Shown here piece after piece: positions 55,698-63,609 of a DNA stretch of 64,000 nt (the stretch's first letter is position 1; the number at the start of each line of letters is the position of its first letter). The notes under the pieces were generated by a model. The model saw nothing but the letters and a program-made list of their open reading frames with translations. It had not been told where the DNA came from and searched no databases. The stretch spans positions 1,860,001 to 1,924,000 of the forward strand of contig NZ_JAUFQR010000001.1 of assembly GCF_030409875.1 (NCBI RefSeq). The letters are read 5' to 3'. The stretch comes from Chryseobacterium tructae (GTDB taxonomy: Bacteria > Bacteroidota > Bacteroidia > Flavobacteriales > Weeksellaceae). Both the position numbers and the translations under genes were made by a program.

Positions 55698-56363
55698 ATG
55701 AAATCAAAAATAAAAGTAATCATAACAGGAGCTACCGGCATGGTAGGAGAAGGCATTTTACAGGAATGTATTTCCAATGATAAGGTAGAGAAAATTTTAC
55801 TGATCAATCGTAAGTCAAGTGGTTATGCTCATACTAAGATTGAAGAAATCCTGCATGATAATCTAAGTGATATTTCTTTATTTTCCGATAAGGTAAAAGG
55901 GTATGATGCCTGTTATTTTTGTTTGGGAGTTTCAGCAGTAGGAATGACTGAAGAGGCTTATACGAAGGTGACCTACGATCTTACCATGGGATTTGCAGGA
56001 ACATTGGCCAGAGTCAATCCTGGAATGACTTTCTGTTATGTTTCAGGCGGAGGTACAGACAGCAGCGAAAAAGGAAAGCAGATGTGGGCAAGGGTCAAAG
56101 GGAAAACGGAAAATAATCTGATGAAGTTGCCTCTGGATGTATATAATTTTCGTCCAGCATTTATGAAACCTTCTCCCGGAGCAAGAAATGTGAAAGGATT
56201 TTATAAGATTATTAATATGGTATTTCCCTTTTTAAGAATATTTAGTAAAACTTATTTTCTAACGCTCAAAGAAGTAGCAGAAGCAATGATCAATGTGTCA
56301 TTAAACGGATATCAGAAACGTATTCTGGAAGTGAAAGACATTTCTGAGCTTGTAAAAGGATGA
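55698..56363 (+). CDS. NAD(P)-binding epimerase/reductase (HTATIP2-like SDR)
   Basis: 221 residues. Rossmann start I-I-T-G-A-T-G-M-V-G-E-G-I, N-R-K-S specificity loop, F-C-L-G-V-S-A-V-G-M, and C-Y-V-S-G-G-G-T-D at the SDR active-site position. The Y-x3-K pair is not obvious, as in atypical SDRs. Followed after 21 nt by the bestrophin gene. Confidence 0.85.
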   Translation: MKSKIKVIITGATGMVGEGILQECISNDKVEKILLINRKSSGYAHTKIEEILHDNLSDISLFSDKVKGYDACYFCLGVSAVGMTEEAYTKVTYDLTMGFAGTLARVNPGMTFCYVSGGGTDSSEKGKQMWARVKGKTENNLMKLPLDVYNFRPAFMKPSPGARNVKGFYKIINMVFPFLRIFSKTYFLTLKEVAEAMINVSLNGYQKRILEVKDISELVKG

Positions 56364-56384
56364 TAATACTAAAATAAATACAAT

Positions 56385-57392
56385 ATGCACACAGGAAAAC
56401 GTTACACCCCTCTTGAGTTTTTTACATGGAGCTTACGCGATACACTCTGGTTATTAGGTATTGCTACCGTTCCTACTGTTCTATATGCCTTAGGTTGGTA
56501 CTTTCTTTCCTTACCATGGCAACCGATAGCTATCCTGGGGACAGCTTTGGCTTTTGTTGTAGGGTTTAAGAACAATGCCAGTTACGGTAGATTATGGGAA
56601 GCCAGACAAATCTATGGAGCTGTAATCAATGATAGCCGCAGCTTTGCATTTACACTTCGTGATGCTCTTAACGGAAAGAAAGATGAAACAGTCCGAAAAA
56701 TGATTTACAGGCATTTGGCATGGCTTACAGCTCTTCGATTTCAGCTAAGGGAAAAACGTTCCTGGGAGAATACACAGAGAAGAACAAACCAGCAGTTTTT
56801 AAAAGGAAGATATGTCATTCCTGAATGGGAGGGTAAGTTGGATGATGAACTTTCCAAATATCTTTCAGAGGACGAACTAACCTATATTTTAGACAAAAAG
56901 AACAGAGCGACTCAACTTATTGCATTGCAATCGGAAGATCTTGGTAAGCTGAGAAAAGAAGGCGTAATTACTGATATCCAATGGGCTGAGCTTCAGCAAA
57001 GCCTCACCAGATTGATTGATGATCAGGGTAAGGCAGAAAGGATCAAGAATTTTCCGTACCCACGAAATTTTGCTTCAGTAACCACTTATCTCATGTTTGT
57101 TTTTATCTTTCTGTTGCCTTTCGGTTTGCTAAAGGAATATAGTGTACTGGGTAACGGAACTTTTTTGGAAGGATATACCATTTGGTTCAACATCCCTTTT
57201 TCAGCATTAGTGGCTTGGGCATTTCACATCTTAGATACGATTGGTGAAAGTTCCGTTAATCCATTTGAAGGAAGTGCAAATGATATTCCGATTACCCAGA
57301 TCAGTCGGATGCTCGAAATAGATCTCAAAGATATGCTGGATGAAAAGGAACTTCCTAATCCCATTACACCCATTCATAATATTTTAATGTAA
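56385..57392 (+). CDS. Bestrophin-family anion channel
   Basis: 335 residues. Bestrophin marks: Y-T-P-L-E-F-F-T-W near the start, F-V-V-G-F-K-N-N-A-S-Y-G-R-L-W-E-A-R near 65, L-P-F-G-L-L-K-E near 245, and N-P-F-E-G-S-A-N-D-I-P near 292. Pentameric ion channel of the inner membrane. Operon with the reductase upstream; closed by a terminator at 57449. Confidence 0.92.
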   Translation: MHTGKRYTPLEFFTWSLRDTLWLLGIATVPTVLYALGWYFLSLPWQPIAILGTALAFVVGFKNNASYGRLWEARQIYGAVINDSRSFAFTLRDALNGKKDETVRKMIYRHLAWLTALRFQLREKRSWENTQRRTNQQFLKGRYVIPEWEGKLDDELSKYLSEDELTYILDKKNRATQLIALQSEDLGKLRKEGVITDIQWAELQQSLTRLIDDQGKAERIKNFPYPRNFASVTTYLMFVFIFLLPFGLLKEYSVLGNGTFLEGYTIWFNIPFSALVAWAFHILDTIGESSVNPFEGSANDIPITQISRMLEIDLKDMLDEKELPNPITPIHNILM

Positions 57393-57448
57393 TTCTTAAT
57401 AGAATCATTTTTACTAAAATCATTTTATTTTTTAGATAAACAAATTAC

Positions 57449-57481
57449 AGCACTATAAGATACCATCTATAGTGCTTTTTT
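57449..57481 (+). terminator. Terminator after the bestrophin gene
   Basis: AGCACTATA and TATAGTGCT pair, then TTTTTT. Confidence 0.9.
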
Positions 57482-57539
57482 GTGATGTTTATTGGACTTC
57501 GGCTGCATCTGGATTTAACGAGTTTTAATCCAAAAATCC

Positions 57540-57603
57540 GTAAAAAGTATCCTTAATAAGGTAATTTGTCTCCAATTTTTTGCTTCTGAGTCCGGTAAAT
57601 TTG
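57540..57603 (+). promoter_or_regulatory. Direct-repeat operator/promoter 3
   Basis: GTAAAAAGTATCC (57540-57552) and GTAATTTGTCTCC (57561-57573), 21-bp period; 22 nt later TAAATTTG (57596-57603). Serves the SDR at 57639. Confidence 0.85.
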
Positions 57604-57638
57604 TTAACACAAACAAAATAACATTAAAATCATAAGAA

Positions 57639-58409
57639 ATGAAATTATTACTTGAAAATAAAACCGCTGTTATTACAGGAGGGAGCAGTGGAATAGGTTT
57701 AGCAACAGCAAAATTATTCGCTCAGGAAGGAGCAAACGTAGTGCTGACAAGTATCAATAAAGAAGAACTGGAAAAGGTTGTGCAGGAGATAACAGAAACA
57801 GGAGGAAAAGCTATAGGGCTTGTTGCAGACTCAGCAGATCCTAAAGCACCTAAAGAAGTTTTTGCTAAGGCTATAGAAACATTTGGCCAGGTGGACATCA
57901 TGGTCAATAATGCAGGATATGGTGATATGTACTCTATTGAAGAAACTACCGATGAACATTTTGAAAAGGTAGCCCAGATCAACTACTTTGGTATTTTCAG
58001 GTACTGCCGTGAAGCAGTCCAGCATTTTATGCCAAGAAATGAAGGGGTGATTGTTAATGTAACCTCAGTAAACGGCTCACTTCCTGTTTGTGGAGTAGCG
58101 TATACTTCCACAAAAGGAGCAGTTAATATCATGACAAAAAATATAGCAATTCGTTTTTCAGGAACGGGAATCCGTTGTAATGCAGTGGCTCCCGGGCATA
58201 CAGATACCCCTATGGCTAGAGCATGGGCAGCAGGAGATTTAGCGGGCGGAGATAAAATGCTGAAGTATAACTCTCTGTATGTGAATACCGAGGTGCCGCC
58301 TACCCAACCTGACGACCAGGCCAATGCAATTCTATATCTTGCAAGTGATATGAGTAAAGCGGTAACAGGAAGGGTTCTTACAGTAGATAATGGAGCTTAT
58401 ATGTATTAA
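57639..58409 (+). CDS. Classical short-chain dehydrogenase (glucose-1-dehydrogenase-like)
   Basis: 256 residues. T-G-G-S-S-G-I-G (13-20) cofactor motif, N-N-A-G near 90, catalytic Ser in N-V-T-S-V-N-G and Y-T-S-T-K (Tyr/Lys pair) near 155, P-G-H-T-D-T-P after it. NAD(P)-dependent reduction of a ketone or quinone-like substrate. Own promoter and a terminator at 58448. Confidence 0.94.
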   Translation: MKLLLENKTAVITGGSSGIGLATAKLFAQEGANVVLTSINKEELEKVVQEITETGGKAIGLVADSADPKAPKEVFAKAIETFGQVDIMVNNAGYGDMYSIEETTDEHFEKVAQINYFGIFRYCREAVQHFMPRNEGVIVNVTSVNGSLPVCGVAYTSTKGAVNIMTKNIAIRFSGTGIRCNAVAPGHTDTPMARAWAAGDLAGGDKMLKYNSLYVNTEVPPTQPDDQANAILYLASDMSKAVTGRVLTVDNGAYMY

Positions 58410-58447
58410 GTGTTTTTATTTTAAATATGAAGTATTGAGTTGATTGT

Positions 58448-58478
58448 AAAAATCTCTTCACATGGTGGAGGGGTTTTT
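58448..58478 (+). terminator. Terminator after the SDR gene
   Basis: AAAAATCTCTTCAC pairs with GTGGAGGGGTTTTT over 14 positions if G-U pairs are allowed; ACTTTTTT follows. Confidence 0.7.
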
Positions 58479-58524
58479 ACTTTTTTAAGATCAAACAGAT
58501 ACAGATATCAATAAGAAAAAATCC

Positions 58525-58588
58525 GTAAAAAGTATCCTTAATTAGGTAATCTGTTTCCCATTGAAAGGAATGGCGTGATGTAAATTTG
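58525..58588 (+). promoter_or_regulatory. Direct-repeat operator/promoter 4
   Basis: GTAAAAAGTATCC (58525-58537) and GTAATCTGTTTCC (58546-58558), 21-bp period; 22 nt later TAAATTTG (58581-58588). Serves the reductase at 58609. Confidence 0.85.
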
Positions 58589-58608
58589 TATAATAAAAAT
58601 TTAAAAAA

Positions 58609-59244
58609 ATGGCAACAAAAGTTTTAGTGCTGGGTGCAAGTGGAGCAATTGCACAGCACGTTATAGAAGATCTTAAAGATGATGAAAATATTGTACTGAC
58701 CCTGTTTGCAAGAAATATCAATGGTTTACAGGAGCAAGCCCCTAATGCTGCAATTATTAAAGGAGACGTATTGAACAAAGAAGATTTGCAGGCGGCTCTA
58801 AAAGGGCAGGATATCGTTTACGCTAATCTCATAGGCCAGATAGATAAAATGGCTGGTGAAATTGTAAAAACAATGGAAGCAGAAAAAGTTCAACGGTTAA
58901 TTTTTATTACTTCTTTGGGAATTTATCATGAAATTCCCGGAAAATTCGGGCAGTGGAATGATAGGATGATTGGTTCCGATCTGGTGCGTTACCGTCATGC
59001 AGCGGATATTATTGAAGGATCGGCATTAAATTATACGGTAATTCGTCCATCATGGCTTACCGATAAAAATGAAACAGATTTCGAGACTACTCAGAAAGGA
59101 GAGCCTTTTACCGGTACAGAAGTATCCCGTAAGGCAGTAGCAATGTATATCGTTAGCCTTCTGAAAAATCCGGGAAAAGATAATTATTCCAGTGTTGGTG
59201 TTCAAAAGCCCGGATCACAGGGTGATAAGCCCTCTTTCTATTAA
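58609..59244 (+). CDS. NAD(P)H-binding SDR-like reductase, copy 1
   Basis: 211 residues. V-L-G-A-S-G-A-I-A-Q-H Rossmann start, I-F-I-T-S-L-G-I-Y-H-E-I-P-G-K-F-G-Q-W-N, and V-I-R-P-S-W-L-T. NmrA/NAD(P)H-binding type, used as reductases or redox sensors. About 60 percent identical by eye to the next gene, including a shared T-Q-K-G-E-P-F-T-G-T-E-V-S-R-K-A-V block. Confidence 0.87.
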   Translation: MATKVLVLGASGAIAQHVIEDLKDDENIVLTLFARNINGLQEQAPNAAIIKGDVLNKEDLQAALKGQDIVYANLIGQIDKMAGEIVKTMEAEKVQRLIFITSLGIYHEIPGKFGQWNDRMIGSDLVRYRHAADIIEGSALNYTVIRPSWLTDKNETDFETTQKGEPFTGTEVSRKAVAMYIVSLLKNPGKDNYSSVGVQKPGSQGDKPSFY

Positions 59245-59468
59245 AATTACCTGAGTTCAGAATAAAGATTTCTGAATTAATAAGGTTTGAAGCTAGGTGC
59301 AGGAAGCTGAAAATTAGGAAGGTCATAAAGAATAACGATTCATCTATTTTATCTGCATTAAACTAAAATGAATAATGTCGTCGGTTGTCTGTAATGATAG
59401 CTGAAAGTAACTTCCATCCTGTTGCCCTTAAATTCTTTCACCCGAACTCAAATTAAAATATCATAAAA

Positions 59469-60113
59469 ATGACAAAGAAAATTATAATCATTGGTGCTAA
59501 TGGAAGAATCTCAAAGCATTTAATTGACTTCTTAAAAGATACTGAAAAATACAAGCTGACTTTATTTTCCAGAAATACAAAAGAGTTGGCAGAACAAGCT
59601 CCTGAAGCAGATGTTATACAGGGAGATGTATTAAATAATGAGCAATTGGATGCGGCTGTTAAAGGTCAGGATATTGTATTTGTAAATGTTGATGGTCCTA
59701 TGAATAAATTTGCAGATTTGATTGTAAGATCAATGGATAAAAATAATGTAAAACGGTTAATCTTTACAACTTCTCTAGGAATCTATAAAGAACTTCCGGG
59801 TAAGTTCGGAGAATGGAATGAGGCTATCATTGGAAAAGATTTGGTTCGCTATAAAGAAGCTGCCGATATAATTGAAGCATCAGATCTTGATTATACTATT
59901 GTGCGTCCAAGCTGGTTAACGGATAATGATGATGCGGATTTTGAAACAACGCAGAAAGGAGAACCATTTACCGGAACAGAAGTATCTAGAAAAGCTGTCG
60001 CAGCTTATATCATGAATATTATTGAGTCGGGAAAAGATATAAAAGCAAGCGTAGGTGTGAATAAGCCGGGTGTGTATGGTGATAAACCATCTTTTATTGA
60101 TTTCAATATTTAA
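59469..60113 (+). CDS. NAD(P)H-binding SDR-like reductase, copy 2
   Basis: 214 residues, tandem paralogue of 58609. I-I-G-A-N-G-R-I-S-K-H start, then the same L-G-I-Y-K-E-L-P-G-K-F-G-E-W-N and R-P-S-W-L-T. Its upstream region (59245-59468) has no clean 21-bp repeat pair; a possible decayed site lies near 59390. MdaB-like reductase follows after 20 nt. Confidence 0.88.
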   Translation: MTKKIIIIGANGRISKHLIDFLKDTEKYKLTLFSRNTKELAEQAPEADVIQGDVLNNEQLDAAVKGQDIVFVNVDGPMNKFADLIVRSMDKNNVKRLIFTTSLGIYKELPGKFGEWNEAIIGKDLVRYKEAADIIEASDLDYTIVRPSWLTDNDDADFETTQKGEPFTGTEVSRKAVAAYIMNIIESGKDIKASVGVNKPGVYGDKPSFIDFNI

Positions 60114-60133
60114 AATTTAAGAAAAAAAGAAAA

Positions 60134-60754
60134 ATGAGTGATAAAAAAACAGCACTATTGGTAAATACACATTTAACCTACCCTAACTGGTCTGAAGGAG
60201 TACTAAACAGAGCTTTTCAGGATAAAGCAAAAGAATTTTTTATTTCCAATGGGTACCAAGTGCTTGAAACATATGTGGAAAATGGCTATGATCCCACTGA
60301 AGAAGTTGAAAAGCATCTTGTAGCTGAGATCGTTATATTGCAGACCCCTATCAATTGGTTTGGGGCACCATGGATCTACAAGAAATATGTAGATGAAGTA
60401 TTTAATGCAGGTCTGTTTTCAAAGAAATTTCAGGAGGCAGATGGGCGAAGTCAAGAAGATCCGAACAAGCAGTATGGTACAGGGGGCAAAATGTATGGCA
60501 AAAAGTTTATGGTGTCTGCAACATGGAATGCTCCTAAAGAAGCATTTGGGAATCCTGAACAGGTTTTAATGCAGGGCAAGACAACCAGCGATTTAATGTT
60601 AAATTTAACCAGTTCATATCGTTTTGTGGGCTATGAGATCATGCCGGATTATGGAACATTTGATATATTCCGGGATCAGAAAATAGAATCAGATCTGGAA
60701 AAATATCCGGAATATCTGGCAGAAACATTTCAGATCACTGAAATAACTGCATAA
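60134..60754 (+). CDS. mdaB: MdaB-like NAD(P)H quinone reductase
   Basis: 206 residues. Flavodoxin_2 fold: T-H-L-T-Y-P-N-W-S-E-G, then Q-T-P-I-N-W-F-G-A-P-W-I-Y-K-K-Y-V-D-E-V-F and A-T-W-N-A-P-K-E-A-F. MdaB uses FAD and NAD(P)H for two-electron reduction of quinones, avoiding semiquinone radicals. Operon with copy 2 of the reductase; terminator at 60765. Confidence 0.92.
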   Translation: MSDKKTALLVNTHLTYPNWSEGVLNRAFQDKAKEFFISNGYQVLETYVENGYDPTEEVEKHLVAEIVILQTPINWFGAPWIYKKYVDEVFNAGLFSKKFQEADGRSQEDPNKQYGTGGKMYGKKFMVSATWNAPKEAFGNPEQVLMQGKTTSDLMLNLTSSYRFVGYEIMPDYGTFDIFRDQKIESDLEKYPEYLAETFQITEITA

Positions 60755-60764
60755 ATATGTTTTG

Positions 60765-60800
60765 AAAGGTTTGTATATCCTACTGCTTTACAAACCTTTT
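60765..60800 (+). terminator. Terminator after mdaB
   Basis: AAAGGTTTGTA pairs with TACAAACCTTT, 13-nt loop, then a single T and mixed sequence. The short T-run makes it moderate. Confidence 0.65.
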
Positions 60801-60818
60801 CAGTAATAAGGAAGGATT

Positions 60819-61454
60819 ATGAATAAAAAATATAGTCTTAAAAAGATGCTTTGGATAGCTTTAGGTATTATTGTCGCAGGTGTTTTTGCATTTGCGATAG
60901 CAATTGTGGGTATTGACAGTTACCAATATCACCGAAATAAAAACATCATTAAGTCGCTGAGTCAGAATGGAGGTCGTCATGAGAATCTGGTTGTTTTCTT
61001 TTCACGTTCAGGAAATACAGAATTAATGGCAAGAAAGATCGCTGAAATTAAACACGCAGCAGTGGTACCTATCCAATCTGACAGAGATCATATCGGATTC
61101 ACCGGATGGATTGAATCTTTACAGGATGCGAGGGAAACCGCCTCGGAAATTACCCCCGGTAAAATTGATGTATCAAAATATGATACAATCTATATTGGCT
61201 CTCCAATATGGCTGTACAGTCCGGCACCACAAATTTTTGAATTTGCCCGTAAAAATGATTTTTCAGGGAAGAGGGTGGTGTTATTCAATTCTATGAACAG
61301 TAAATTTGACCAAAAATATATTGATGCTTTTAAAACGATCATTGAAAAGAATGGGGGCACTTTTGCAAAACATATCTATATAATTAGAGGAAGAATGACC
61401 CAGCAGATGGCTGTGGAAGAATTTTTAAAGAAAACAGCTGAGTTGATGCACTAA
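60819..61454 (+). CDS. Membrane-anchored flavodoxin
   Basis: 211 residues. One TM helix at about 13-32 (A-L-G-I-I-V-A-G-V-F-A-F-A-I-A-I-V-G), then a flavodoxin domain: L-V-V-F-F-S-R-S-G-N-T-E-L-M-A, Y-I-G-S-P-I-W-L-Y-S, V-V-L-F-N-S-M-N-S. Probably holds flavin near the membrane for quinone or reductase chemistry. Last gene of the redox cluster. Confidence 0.87.
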   Translation: MNKKYSLKKMLWIALGIIVAGVFAFAIAIVGIDSYQYHRNKNIIKSLSQNGGRHENLVVFFSRSGNTELMARKIAEIKHAAVVPIQSDRDHIGFTGWIESLQDARETASEITPGKIDVSKYDTIYIGSPIWLYSPAPQIFEFARKNDFSGKRVVLFNSMNSKFDQKYIDAFKTIIEKNGGTFAKHIYIIRGRMTQQMAVEEFLKKTAELMH

Positions 61455-61552
61455 GCAGGTCAAATATTATTATAGTATTTGATCTCAATCGTTGTTTATG
61501 GTCTAAGGAGATTATTGTTAAACTGGAATAAGTTTTGAGATAATATAAATAA

Positions 61553-61586
61553 AATATGCGCAAATTATCCTAAATTTGCGCATATT
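61553..61586. terminator. Perfect 14-bp inverted repeat (bidirectional terminator or operator)
   Basis: AATATGCGCAAATT and AATTTGCGCATATT with a 6-nt loop. No T-run on either strand, so its termination strength is uncertain. Confidence 0.5.
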
Positions 61587-61591
61587 GTCGT

Positions 61592-61692
61592 TTGTGACCA
61601 ATACGAGCATATCTTCAAACACTTTCATCGATGATTTGGTTCGATTGAGTCAAATTAAACAAGAATTACAAACTCTATTATCAAATAATTTC
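61592..61692. repeat. Dispersed repeat, family D copy 2
   Basis: Matches 29843-29937 over about 95 nt with scattered differences (ATCTTCAAACA, GATGATTTGGTTCGATTGA, TATCAAATAATT). The copies lie 32 kb apart in the same orientation. 61693-61918 shows nothing else. Confidence 0.65.
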
Positions 61693-61918
61693 TTTTAGTT
61701 TTTGTATAAGGCTATTTAATTCTAAAATTTAGTAATAAACAGCAGTGGAATAGTAAGTCTTTAGTTGGTGTCAACTGTCTTTTACTGTTGAATTAAGATT
61801 TAGATTAGAAAATATAGTTTGGTATATTCAAATATATTGTTGTTTATTTTTGTTCCTAAATTATATATATTTCTATTACGCATTCTAGTTGCTTAAATCA
61901 TAGGTTTTAAAACATTGA

Positions 61919-62062
61919 ATTTGGAGGTCCAGAGGTCAACATCATCTAGATTTTATATTAAACTTAATTGAAGCCGGTGATAAAACAAAGAAGGAAGTAA
62001 TAGAAGAGTATCGAATTCCTAAAACTACTCTATACAAATGGATCAACAAATACAAAAAATAA
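61919..62062 (+). pseudogene. HTH protein A remnant (copy of 36551, N-terminus lost)
   Basis: A 47-codon open stretch without a start codon: D-F-I-L-N-L-I-E-A-G-D-K-T-K-K-E-V-I-E-E-Y then I-P-K-T-T-L-Y-K-W-I-N-K-Y. Clearly the C-terminal HTH of the protein at 36551-36970. The N-terminal 90 residues are gone. Confidence 0.7.
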
Positions 62063-62064
62063 AT

Positions 62065-62423
62065 ATGTCGGCGGATTTCAGCCGGATCTATAATGATATT
62101 ATCAAACTATATCCTGATAAAATGAATATTTGTGACCATCTGTTGAAAAAAAGAATTTATCAGCTCTTGATGTCATTCAGTTGAACAAACTCATATTTGG
62201 TGAGAACGATAAGAAATCTGAGTTGCTTAATAGACGACATCGATGTTATAAAGAGGCTGATATTCAATATGTTTTAGAAGAACAGAAAATACTTGGACTT
62301 AATGATACCCAAATTGCAAAACATTATAACATAAGCAGAGATACGATTGCCAAATGGAAGAAAATTTTTCGTAATAAAGTTGTGAACCTGCCTCTTTTAT
62401 TCCCCATTGATTTGTCCAGATGA
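62065..62423 (+). pseudogene. HTH protein B, second copy (one-base frameshift, altered 3' end)
   Basis: Starts M-S-A-D-F-S-R-I-Y-N-D-I-I-K, 2 nt after the remnant of protein A. The frame slips in A7 at 62146; one more A gives K-K-K-N-L-S-A-L-D-V-I-Q-L-N-K. HTH near the end: L-N-D-T-Q-I-A-K-H-Y-N-I-S-R-D-T-I-A-K-W-K-K. The last 12 or so codons (L-P-L-L-F-P-I-D-L-S-R) are antisense to the serine-hydrolase fragment, so the native end was lost at a junction near 62380. Confidence 0.7.
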
Positions 62424-62607
62424 CTTTATAATCTTCAAAAACAGCAACGCTTAACCCATTGAGCTTTTTTTGCTTCATTAATTTTTCTGCAGTGATTTTT
62501 AGGCTATCAAATTTTGAATTAGTCTGATTTTTAGATTCTTTTTTGTTCTGCCCGTATACTATTGTAAAAAAACATAGTAATAAAAGCATTATTATTCTTG
62601 GTTTCAT
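62383..62607 (-). pseudogene. Serine hydrolase (beta-lactamase family), N-terminal fragment
   Basis: Signal peptide (MKPRIIMLLLLCFFTIVYGQ), then L-N-G-L-S-V-A-V-F-E-D-Y-K-V-I-W-T-N-Q-W-G-I-K, the first strands of a class-C-type serine hydrolase. The reading frame then runs into the HTH module and lacks the S-x-x-K motif, so the catalytic domain has been removed. The open frame runs on to 62299 but is not hydrolase-like. Confidence 0.75.
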
Positions 62608-62767
62608 AAATTTTCTAGCTTAAAAATAGTTTCTATTATAATTTTTGAAATACATCTTTTAACGAATGACATTATTGTTAATTAATTAGTATTCGTTAGG
62701 TCTTTTAAAAATGGAGACTTCAATATTGATTTTAAATTGAGTTTTGGAAACTTAATTAAATCAATTT

Positions 62768-63598
62768 CTATTCAATCCAAACTTCTTTGTTTTTAAAATC
62801 GATTGTAAAAATATATTTGTTAATGGCATCAAAATTCAGAACTCCATCATAAATTATATCTCTTACGGAAGGCTTTATTTTCAAACTTTTATCGCCCATT
62901 ACAAATTCTGATTCAGAATTATTTTCAAAATTATCTTTTTGAAACTCCTTTTCTATGTTCCAAATTTTTGCACTTTCGTTCGATAAAAGCATTGGTCCAC
63001 TGTTGCCAGAATCGAAAAGAAACCAATAGAGATTGTTTTGTTTTGGGATTGCGATGAATATATTTAATTCGCCTCCTTCCAAACCGTTGGCGAATCTTGT
63101 TGTTAAAAGTGATTTTCCTTTTATTGCTTTCTTTGCGGAAGTTTTATTTTCTATTATTATTATATTTTTAGAAAGTTCGATGGTTAGAATGGTTTGAGCA
63201 AAAGATTTGAGTGAGATAACACCATCAATTTTTGGAAATTCTTTGGGTAGAATACTCATTAAATCCCAAACACCAACAGTTTGATGGAAAATTTTTGTTT
63301 TGCCCATTGAAAGTAAAACACTGTCTGATTTTTGAGCTTTAATCATTTCTCCACTCATTCTGAATCCTGTTGTACTCCCATAGATTTTTTTCTTGATTGT
63401 ATGAGCAATCTCTGGCGAAATAATTGTTTCTGAGCCCCCTGTATCAAACAGGAAATTATATTTTTTCCCTTCAATGAAAACATCGACCGTTTTCATATTT
63501 TCAATGTAAGGTTTAAGCTTAATCGTATCTTGTGCAAACACTTGAATTACAGTGCTTAAAAATAGAAAACTACATAACATTTTCTTTACAGTATCCAT
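62768..63598 (-). CDS. Secreted retropepsin-like aspartyl protease
   Basis: 276 residues with signal peptide ending at about residue 22. First active-site loop F-L-F-D-T-G-G-S-E-T-I-I (Asp52) and a second F-L-F-D-S-G-N-S-G near 197, so one chain carries both Asp motifs like pepsins. Related Bacteroidota proteins are annotated as aspartyl protease family. Periplasmic; substrate unknown. No partner gene evident. Confidence 0.82.
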   Translation of the reverse strand: MDTVKKMLCSFLFLSTVIQVFAQDTIKLKPYIENMKTVDVFIEGKKYNFLFDTGGSETIISPEIAHTIKKKIYGSTTGFRMSGEMIKAQKSDSVLLSMGKTKIFHQTVGVWDLMSILPKEFPKIDGVISLKSFAQTILTIELSKNIIIIENKTSAKKAIKGKSLLTTRFANGLEGGELNIFIAIPKQNNLYWFLFDSGNSGPMLLSNESAKIWNIEKEFQKDNFENNSESEFVMGDKSLKIKPSVRDIIYDGVLNFDAINKYIFTIDFKNKEVWIE

Positions 63599-63609
63599 TA
63601 TTTTGATTT

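Noticed and set aside
59380..59440. Possible sixth direct-repeat operator before reductase copy 2
   Set aside because: GTAA occurs twice but with 16-nt rather than 21-nt spacing, and the -7 element is weak; at most a decayed site.
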